From contig RHPI01000810.1 of NCBI GenBank assembly GCA_009103225.1, positions 83,369 to 147,368 of the forward strand: a stretch of DNA of 64,000 nt, given 5' to 3'. Both the position numbers and the translations under genes were made by a program. Shown piece after piece: positions 56,206 through 64,000 of the stretch. The notes under the pieces are model-generated. The model had not been told where the DNA came from, searched no databases, and saw only the letters and a program-made list of their open reading frames with translations. The DNA comes from Chlorokybus atmophyticus. Taxonomy: Eukaryota; Streptophyta; Chlorokybophyceae; Chlorokybales; Chlorokybaceae. Each line of letters starts with the position of its first letter. The first letter of the stretch is position 1.

Positions 56206-59200
56206 ATGAGCAAGCAACAGCGGTACGGCCAGCGGGAGCCGCTGCTGTCCGGCGGCGGTGACGGCGAGGGTAGAAGCAATGACGTGGAGGGTGGAGGAGG
56301 AGGAGGAGGAGCAGTGGAGCGCTACAGCTCGCCAGCTGCGGCGGGATTTGACTTCGGGCCGAGACCCAGGCAGGACACCTTCTTCACTGTGAGTGTGATT
56401 GCAGGTTACAGTTGCAACTTGCACTCACAGCACGACACAACGAACGTATGTGACTGACACACATGTTGGGTTCACATACACTCACTCCTCACCATGCACA
56501 GGTGCTCTATGTGCTAGTCGTCGCTTCAGTCGTGGCAGGCGCAGTGTACTCATCCATGCATTTCAACAGCGATTTTGCCGTTCAGAACGTAAGTCAACAC
56601 ATTGTTTGCCAGCATCCGTTGCACACATTGGGGCGGCAAGACAAGCAGCACAGCACAGCACAGCTCAGAGCAAGCATGGCACGCTCTTGTCACGCAGACT
56701 CCAGAGTACCTGAACGACCCGAAGCACTGCCCGCGCATGGACTCGGTTGTGAAGCTTGGAGTTGTTGAAGCAGTGCCGTTCACGTCCTTATCTCGAGTGA
56801 ACGGCGTGGCTTCGGTGGTGAGCTTGCAGTGGTTTGGCAGCATTACGCTTCATCATCAGCCGAACAACCGCAAGCATGCGAGCGGCAATGATGACGAGGA
56901 TGAGCGTGCCCGTGCACTGCTGAAGGCAGTTGCCATCCCTATCGGCGTAAGCTTGATCAGCAGCATCGTCATAGGTGCGTAATGGGCTCTGACAAATGCA
57001 TATGAAAAGCAACAAGTGTCATGAGACGCCCACTCGCAGGCATGCTGTTCCTTTACACGCTGAAGTCGATTCCGCGCACATGCGTGTGGGGAGCCGTGGC
57101 ATTGCAGGTAACTACCGTATTCATGCGAGCATGTATGCGTGTGCTACTTTCAGTTATACAACCTACACCTTGTTTGCAATAAACTTTGAGTACAGGTGGC
57201 TGTGCCGGCCGCTGTGGGCGTGTTTCTCCTTGTCAGCAGCGCGCAGATTGGCGAGGCATCCATTGGAGGCTTTGTCTCCCTTGGCACTGCGCTTGCAATG
57301 GCAGTAGCCTTTTACATGCTGAGAGGGTATGTCGTGGGAAACACAACTCGTTTTTTGGCGGCAGAAGCTGCTGCACAGCTCTCTTCACACACTGTGTGCA
57401 CATGCGCTTGTGCAGGCGGCTCGAGCTCACCGCATCCATCCTGGAGGTTTCCTCAACCGGTCTCAGGGACAATCCGTTCCTGGCAAGTTGCTCTTTGCTG
57501 TGTGTCTATTCGTGCGTGCTTGCTTGCTTGTTTCTACATGTTTGTGTGCATTCACGTGCACATCGTCGCGTGAGCGTGCGTGCATCTGTAAGTTTGCGTG
57601 TAGTGCTCAACTCCTACCACACTATGACAATCCTTGTGCATTGCAAGGATGGACTCTTGTTTGATGATTTGTCTTCTCCAATGCAGCTTGCGGTGACCAT
57701 CTTCCTGAAACTTGTTTTGCTTGCTGTTCTCATCCCCATGCTGCTGGCATCCCTGCTCGCTCAAGCCAACGGCTTCGTGGCACCCAATCAAGCAATCACT
57801 GACGAGAGTCAGAGCTGTGGCGGGGAAGGAGAGGAAGCCTGCTGCGTGTGGCAGACTGATGAGTGCGTGCAAGCCAGGCCTGTTGGGTTGGTTGAATGCA
57901 TGTGCTGTCTGGGTGTTGCTTGCAACTGATGGCTGTCACTGCGTGTGCAGTTGGGTTCGGCCATACCAGTGGGTCTTGAGGTTTGCAATGGCTTGGACAA
58001 CGCTGCTCATCTTCCAGGTGTGCTTATCTTGGCATAGTATCATCACACTACCATGGTTAAAGCTTGTTTACTTGAGCAACAACAATAACAATCTCTCTCT
58101 TACGTCCATGGTGGTCTGCGTGTGCACGTATGGCGCATAGTACACATGTCCAACGTTCTTTGTCGCCTACAATGCTGACTGCTACGTGCTTATTGTGACA
58201 TAGATTCGCTTCTACACTGTCTCCGGTTCTATAGCACAATGGTACTTTGCCGGACCCGAGCGCTACGCGATGCATGGCACAACAAGGCGCTCATTGGGGT
58301 ACGCATGCTTGCTATGTAACTCTGAAGTAACAATAGTTGCACTATCACGTGACTTTGACACACGCAATGTTGAAAAGGTGTGTTAAACCTTAACCGCTTG
58401 TGCAGGCATGCTTTGGGTCCTTCATTCGGTACGCTCTGCTTCTCCAGCCTTGTTCTGGTGGTTATCAACTATCTGCGGTCTGCAACTGAAGAACTTCGCA
58501 AGCGACGGCAGGTCAGTTTTTCGCATCACAACATCTATCGTGACGAGTGCTGTTGCAGCGTAGCAATTCTGCAAGTGTCATGCCATGCATAGTGGGTCGA
58601 TTTGGAATGATTTGCCACTCAGCGTGTTGAAAACTTTGTGTTTGGTGTTGCAAATCATCTTTATGTCACCTTCTATTTAGCATTTGTTGGGGTGCCAACA
58701 ACATGTTGAGTCTTATTTTTTTTTTGCAGAACGCCATTGCCGCTATCGCCACGCTGCTGCTGGAGTGTTTTTTCACAGCGGTGGAGTTTGTGAACAAGTT
58801 TGCTGTCGTGCGATGTGCCGTCACGGGCGAGTCCTTCCTCGTCTCCTCCAAACGCACCGCAGTGCTGCTCACAAGGAACGCTCTCAGCGTCATTATCGTG
58901 GACAGCGTCGCCAGCTGGGTCCTCAGGTACAAGTTTTTGCTGTATTTTTGTTGAGACAGTGTTGAACAACACGTGTTGTTGTGGTGGTGATTGATGCACA
59001 CGCAGAGCGACGGCACTGGTTTTGGCGCTCGTGTGGGGTGCGGGATCGTACGTGCTGCTGGATCTGTTGTGGACTCATTACCCTGTGCCCGGTTACACTG
59101 GCGAGGATGCTGCGGGTTTGGCGCTCGGCGTGACAATTGCAACGTTCGCGATCGTCTTTATTGTTCTGCTCTTCTTTGCAGACGTGCTGCTCAATGTGGT

Positions 59201-60026
59201 GAGCTGAGTTGACCAAAATATGTCAATGTTGTTGTCTCGCTGCCATGTGGATGCTTAAATGTGTGGGTTGTATTGGCTTCTTGCGCAGATTGACGCCGTG
59301 TACTTCTGCTATGCGATTGACAAGGTAAGCTTGTATGTACTGATGGTGTCTTCAATGCAAACACAGACGCTTGCAAGTTGCAACATATTGGTAGAAAGTG
59401 ACCGTGCACAAGTGAATATATGCTTACGGGCTTGTGGTATGCCTTGCAACTTGCGAGGCATGTCACGAGGCTTGCAATATGTATTATTCTGGAGTATTGA
59501 TTATCCTGCATGTTTTGTGTTGCTGGACTTCAGTGAACGCTGCTTTTGTCACAGGATGCCAACACGGTGACAGACGAGCGCATACATTCAGTGTATTCGC
59601 ATCTGCCGGCAGCACGCCCGTCCCCGGAGCTGCAGCAGGCAGTGGCAGGTACCTTCTTGGCGAGTTTATGACAAGCCAATTTTGCCTGATATGTGCCAGG
59701 CACAGAAAGCTTACGCTGCTGATAAGCGTACATGCAAGGGTTTGTTCCGCACTGGGTCGCATGGACCTCACTACTGATGTGTTATTAGGTTACGAGGGCG
59801 AAGAGGGACGGCATGCACAACCGGCACAGGGCTACCCCTCTGCTTACCCTCAGGTGAGTCCTGTTTGTTTGGCTGCTTGGGTTACGTGATGCCAGAAACA
59901 GCACAATTGCAATTTTTTCGCTGCATCAACCCACACTCAATGTCGATGGGTTGGTGTCATCAGGTGTATTACCCGCCGCCACCAGGCTATCGTGATTTCA
60001 ATGCCACGGCACGACACCCGCAGTAG
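56206..60026 (+). CDS. Choline-transporter-like membrane protein (SLC44/CTL/PNS1 family)
   Basis: A multi-pass membrane protein of the family that moves choline or related amines; the real substrate is unknown. Sixteen exons: 56206-56388, 56502-56588, 56698-56974, 57040-57107, 57196-57326, 57416-57482, 57687-57862, 57951-58017, 58204-58298, 58406-58511, 58730-58926, 59006-59198, 59289-59324, 59555-59648, 59789-59853, 59964-60026; 634 aa, all phases agree. The N-terminus is cytosolic and Gly-rich. About ten hydrophobic segments follow, e.g. VLYVLVVASVVAGAVYSSM and FLKLVLLAVLIPMLLASLLA. The family block SGSIAQWYFAG, then HALGPSFGTLCFSSLVLVVI, then CAVTGESFLVSSKRTAVLLT is diagnostic. The C-terminal tail is Pro/Tyr-rich (YPSAYPQVYYPPPPGY). 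The intron after exon 6 starts with GC. Confidence 0.88.
57483..57686 (+). other. GC-AG intron of the SLC44-like gene
   Basis: The intron starts GCAAGT and ends AG. Exon 6 ends in phase 0 with NPFL and exon 7 begins LAVTIFLKL. No GT donor in the neighbourhood keeps the frame. Confidence 0.75.
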
Positions 60027-60305
60027 GAAGTTCCAACTGCAAAAGCACATGGGATGGTGACAATTTTTGCTGTTCTTTACCAGATTATAAGGATGTTAAT
60101 CTTGCTGCACCATGCATTATGAACCCACTTGTGTATATTGCGCCCAATTTCGGTGTTAGTACATTGGAGCAGTTGTGTCCTCCCTGCTGCTTAAACTGGG
60201 TTTGTCGCGATTTTGCTCAGTCCCTTCAACTGCACAAGGTATGGATAAGCAGGCGCGCGTAGGGTGCACACACATAGCATGACGCAAGGAGAGCTGATTA
60301 TAAAA

Positions 60306-60361
<56 letters not shown>

Positions 60362-61000
60362 NTTGGCAGCGAGCGACATGAAGCCCCCCCCCCCCCTCCC
60401 CGCAACGCGGGCCCGGGGTGTGGGGTGTGTGGGGTGTGTGGGGAGGGCGGGGGGACATCTACAGCAGTGTAAGCGGTTGCAGTCTGTCCCGTTAAGAGAC
60501 TCGGTGGTGCAAGAATAACCCCGGTTGCAGATTTTTATATAAAGATGAAATGACCAATCATTCGTGCGGAAGCTTTTTTGTGAAACAATCTTAACATACA
60601 GGCCTAGGTTGAGGGCTTATGTTGTTGTGAGTACGTTGATGTACTAAAATACTTTGCTTGCAGGATGATGTTATTGTTCACGAGTAAGTTTGTTCACAAT
60701 TCTCTCAAATTGAAAGCACTCAAGTTTTTTTCAATTGCGAGCATAATACTCTATTCGACATAACTTGAGTTGCAAGATGTAAAAGAGGGATTTCATGTGA
60801 TTGGGCAAAGAGCATAACTTTGCAACTTGAGTGATTGATCAATCACACGAAAGCCTTAGACTTAAGTTGGGTATTCATAAGCGATGAAATAGTATACGAG
60901 GCAATGGATACTATAATGATGAAGTAGTTGATGTATTTGATCTATAGTGGAAAGTATGTTTTTCACGTTGCGAATACAGTTGTTCAGCGAACATTTTTTG
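60027..61000. other. Intergenic, no gene seen
   Basis: The 3' flank of the SLC44-like gene, poly-C artefact and AT-rich sequence without coding or RNA signals. Confidence 0.5.
60309..60400. other. Poly-C tract with undetermined base (assembly artefact zone)
   Basis: About 53 C residues and an N at 60362, then a second C run near 60385. The true sequence length is uncertain. Confidence 0.9.
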
Positions 61001-61099
61001 ACACATTGTTTCTTGGTAACATGCACAGAGCACGACAAGATGGACAGAGTGGCGGGGAAGGGGGCGGGCGTGGAGCATAGCACTGCACCACGCAAACTA

Positions 61100-61360
61100 C
61101 AGCACACGCGCTTGCTATTCGTCTCCACCAAGCCTCCATTACCTGCCTAACTGTTGCCACACCTATGCACTTAGGTTGGCTGGTTGGTGTTTACTACTGC
61201 CTGCTTCATCAACGGCATTGCATTGCACATAGGTCCACAGAGTAGTGTGATGGCCCCGGCTGTAATGTAAGTGTCGTGCCTTGCTGGTTGGCTTGTTCGT
61301 TGCAATTTTTACTCGTGTGTGTGCACAGACTGCATGTGCAACATGACTCATATGCACTGA
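61100..61360. repeat. Dispersed repeat, second copy
   Basis: Alignable with 36575-36870 in the same orientation, with small indels. It is unclassified and has no terminal repeats visible. Confidence 0.7.
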
Positions 61361-61637
61361 AGTATGAGTTCACCGTGTGTGTCATTGTCTTTGCCTACGT
61401 AATCCTATACTTTGCACCATTGCGGCAAGGGTACCAAATTGTAAGTTGACTCTACACCGTCGACGGTTGGCACAGGACACGATCGACCGTCGGTGAGTTG
61501 CGCTGTCGTGGCGTCGACAATCACCACTTCATCACGTGACCCTGCCAGGCCCAGCAGACAGCGGACGCGCCACGTGGGCAGCGACCGCAGCAGCAGTGAC
61601 CGCGGCGGCGACGGCGGCGACGGCGGCGGCGGCGATT

Positions 61638-62750
61638 ATGGCGAAGGAGTTTGGGAGCAAGGCGGATATGCTCTCAACTCGCATTGATGAGGTCTGCAAG
61701 GGTTTTGCCGTGAAGTTGTGTTGGGTCAGACGTGCGTGTGCAGTGTGTGTTTGTGCGTGCGCGCCTACTCTCAACACACACTGCACGTACACGTCTGACC
61801 CAACATAAAAAACTTTAGTCAGCACATCATTCACCGTTGTTGTTGCGTTTCATATTGCTGCCAGCAGCAATGCCATCATCACTGAACTACTACCAGCAAT
61901 TCACTGAGAGCCATTCACCACTAAACTGCCTGTGGTTTAGGTGTCCCGCAACAGCATCTGGAGGGAGCACTGCCAGAAGGAGCTGCGAAGTACCCACCTG
62001 CACACTGACTTCTCGCTCACCAGACCAGACCGCAGTAAGTGGTTTGGTCCTTATCTGGTCCTTCTCTGGCAAGGATAAGTTCACAGTCGAGGCAATTGGG
62101 AACAAAAACATTCAACCCACTTTGACTTGATGTATCTGCAGCACAACTTCCGTAGTGTTGTTTTGTTGAAACGTTGCTGTCCTGCAGCTAATGTGGATAT
62201 TCTGCTCTGCAGTGTCCATTCTGCCAGAAAAGCCCAACAAGACGACCCCTAGTGACCTCGGTGAGTGCAAAACACAGCGCATGTGCGTGTTTACGTGTGT
62301 GTGCTTGCAAGAGAGAGAAGCACACATATGACGCACACAACATTTACAATCACACCACTCTGAGCACAAGATGCACATCACCAACAGTTGGGGCCAATGT
62401 TGAGAGCGCGGTTGCGGAGTTGGAGTCTTTGTGCACAGTGAAGCTCAGTCACGCGCCGCCCAACGAGAGGCTCCAGCTCCCGCTGACCTCCTCGCACGAG
62501 TACGGCTGGCACAACAAGCAGGTGGTGAGAGATAGGATATCACCCCTGCACGAATATGGGACAATGTTGTGCGTGCGATCAACCAAAGTGTGGTTTGACC
62601 TCAAACTTGCGTTTGCAGTTGGGAAAGAACTCGATGTTCAACCGAGCAAAGGAGTCGTGCGACATCACGCGCTACGCTGACAAGTATTACCACATGATGG
62701 GAGCCACGCCGTTTACAGCCAAAAACAAGAACGACGGTTCCAGAGGTTGA
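61638..62750 (+). CDS. CFAP144: CFAP144 (FAM183)-like ciliary protein
   Basis: In other species this small protein is a microtubule-associated component of motile cilia. Exons: 61638-61691, 61941-62034, 62213-62260, 62388-62521, 62619-62750; 153 aa, all phases agree with GT-AG borders. Family-like features are the N-terminal basic helix SRNSIWREHCQKELRSTHLH (compare the ILREL-LKELR pattern), EYGWHNKQ around residue 105, and the C-terminal DITRYADKYYHMMGATPF, which fits the xDITxYKAxxW-type end. The ATG lies after an Ala/Gly-rich GC tract, and an upstream in-frame Met would only add Ala repeats. Identification rests on short motifs from memory. Together with DNAAF5 it points to a flagellated cell. 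Confidence 0.72.
61717..61806 (+). repeat. Long hairpin in intron 1 of the CFAP144-like gene
   Basis: 61719-61752 (GTTGGGTCAGACGTGCGTGT and onward) and 61772-61806 (ending ACGTCTGACCCAAC) are inverted copies with few mismatches. They form a stem of about 33 bp with a loop of about 20 nt. Confidence 0.8.
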
Positions 62751-63316
62751 TAATACAGTCAGTGTGGGTGGGCGGGGAGTATTAGCTATTTGTGATTGAT
62801 CTTTATACATTGGGTTGATTATTGATCCATAGGGTTAGCCATTGTGACTAGCAGTGAGCAGATTTGCGACCAAATACTGGCGCGATTGCATACTGTGCAC
62901 AGCGGATTTAGGCATGTGCCTGCGCAACGATGTAGTGATCGAGTGATTGTAGTGAGAGCAGTATGGCTCTCCTGGCCTTCAGGTAGTGTGTACTGATGGC
63001 TTGCTGTGTGGCTTGCGTCTGCAAATGTGATCAAGGGCGCAACACTAAGTTTCTGCATTAACAGCAGCATTTGTTCATCAGTGCATTGCTAGAAGTCAAC
63101 CGGCATCTCCAGCCAACACTGGGACAATTGTGCCTACGGATCCTCAACGTACAGGAGCTTGCCCCCCGCAAGTTGACATGCAACCAGAGCGGGTGAGCTT
63201 TACAAAGTCAAATTGAATAACTTATTGCTGGTGGGGTAAATGAGTAACATACAGTACAGTGCTAAATGGTTTAACAATACTGGTACTAGTGATTCTGCTG
63301 GCCGCCAGGTGTGCCA
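62751..63316. other. Convergent intergenic region, one exon-like piece
   Basis: 63091-63193 is bounded by CTAG and GGTGAGC and is open (PANTGTIVPTDPQRTGACPP), but it cannot be tied to a neighbour. Otherwise nothing was recognised between the CFAP144-like gene and the carrier gene. Confidence 0.35.
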
Positions 63317-63907
63317 TCAACTCATTACACCAACGGCAGTTCTGGGTTGTGCAAGGCTGACAGAGCATGTGGTGACGGCGCTACCATTATGTTGCGCGGC
63401 ATTGGGCTGGGATTGCGCCAGTACACGCACTCTCTGTTGATGGTGCAAAATAGCTTTCAAAAGTTCGTACGAAGCAAAGAATATGGCTCCTTGTGAGACG
63501 TAAATGATTAGCCTTGGAGCAACCCCCCTGTGCGAACATATGTGTTGGTAAGGCTGCCCTGCGCATTGTGCATACAGGGACAAAGGCTTTATGCAAAAGA
63601 ACATGTGCATGCATGGACGATTAAAGAATGACACAGCCCACGAGGAAGTGTTGCGGTACCTGTACAGTCCTTGAATTCCTTCTGTTGCCAAGATCTGGCG
63701 CAATGCGTCATACACCCCACTATACTGTGGACCAACACCTGGTATCTGCAAACAGCACATATACTGTGTTACAGTCCTGTGTGAGGCTAATGCGCTATCA
63801 CGTAGAGCAACAGCTGATCTTACTTGAGTTTGCAACCTCGTCTTCGCCACATCAAAAGGTGTTGTGAAGAAAGCAGCTGTTGATCCAGCCATACCACCAA
63901 TTGCAAG
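63317..63907 (-). CDS. Mitochondrial carrier (SLC25 family), 3' part only
   Basis: An inner-membrane solute carrier; the substrate is not assigned. Exons seen (minus): 63907-63824, 63745-63660, 63527-63317, in phase; the 5' exons lie beyond the window. Signature: TTPFDVAKTRLQTQ (Px[DE]xx[KR]x[KR] motif at the end of an odd helix), YSGVYDALRQILATEGIQGLYRG, then APRLIIYVSQGAIFFASYE. These form the last third of the carrier fold. After FASYELLKAIL there is a tail of about 46 aa that is polar and longer than usual (QPNAAQHNGSAVTTC). Confidence 0.88.
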   Translation of the reverse strand, partial: LAIGGMAGSTAAFFTTPFDVAKTRLQTQVRSAVALRDSALASHRTVTQYMCCLQIPGVGPQYSGVYDALRQILATEGIQGLYRYRNTSSWAVSFFNRPCMHMFFCIKPLSLYAQCAGQPYQHICSHRGVAPRLIIYVSQGAIFFASYELLKAILHHQQRVRVLAQSQPNAAQHNGSAVTTCSVSLAQPRTAVGVMS

Positions 63908-63980
63908 CTGCACACACCGCAGATTCAAGTTGGGTGCATGTTTACGAGACTTGTGGATATAGACATACGACGCCGCCGCG

Positions 63981-64000
63981 CCCCCCCCCCCCCCCCCCCC
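63981..64000. other. Poly-C run at the window end
   Basis: A homopolymer tract, likely the edge of an assembly gap. Confidence 0.85.

Noticed and set aside
57186-57929. 247-aa plus-strand ORF across several SLC44-like exons
   Set aside because: It is in the wrong frame and reads through introns; the in-phase exon chain replaces it.
60156-60518. ORFs with poly-Gly or poly-Pro
   Set aside because: They are produced by a poly-C tract with an undetermined base, an assembly artefact.

Overview
The window is nuclear DNA of a flagellated, photosynthetic-lineage eukaryote, most likely a green microalga. The genes are split by many short GT-AG introns (one is GC-AG). There is a plant-type LpxD, and there are two ciliary genes (a DNAAF5/HEATR2-like dynein assembly factor and a CFAP144-like protein). 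The mobile elements (chromovirus, hAT, pogo/Tigger, CACTA-like, TRIM, Penelope-like) fit that assignment. I cannot name the species from sequence alone; a prasinophyte such as Cymbomonas is only a guess. Poly-C/G tracts with N runs mark assembly gaps at 33322-33491 and 60362, and the window ends in a C run.

Bases 1-36000 are a transposon graveyard. A minus-strand Ty3/gypsy element (about 17256 down to 733) reads gag, CCHC knuckle, protease, a cytosine-5 DNA methyltransferase-like domain, reverse transcriptase, RNase H and integrase zinc finger. It is interrupted by a plus-strand chromovirus (5457-12408, two LTRs, TSD GGGGT), which in turn carries an inverted solo LTR of its own family inside gag (TSD TGTAT). 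Two copies of one terminal-inverted-repeat element also lie in the minus-strand element. After it come hAT and pogo/Tigger transposase relics (18.6-21 kb), a CACTA/TNP2-like relic with unassigned flanking ORFs (21.7-29.5 kb), an array of palindromic motifs of about 33-bp period (29.9-30.5 kb), two TA-flanked inverted-repeat elements (30853-32401, 33259-33634), and a 1-kb palindrome made of two TRIM-like retroelements joined tail to tail inside a single 5-bp target duplication (33812-34843).

Bases 37000-64000 are gene-rich. In order: DNAAF5 (minus, 11 exons, 855 aa), head to head with CBF5/dyskerin (plus, 4 exons, 537 aa); a Penelope-like RT relic; LpxD (minus, 5' end unresolved), divergent from a secreted or Golgi sulfotransferase (plus, 9 exons, 511 aa); a ZCCHC17/pNO40-like S1 plus CCHC protein (minus, 8 exons, 392 aa); an SLC44/choline-transporter-like protein (plus, 16 exons, 634 aa); a CFAP144-like ciliary protein (plus, 5 exons, 153 aa); and the 3' end of a mitochondrial carrier (minus). 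I placed the exon borders by hand from splice signals, phase continuity and family conservation.

The most notable observations are the methyltransferase domain carried in the gypsy polyprotein and the palindromic TRIM dimer with one outer TSD.
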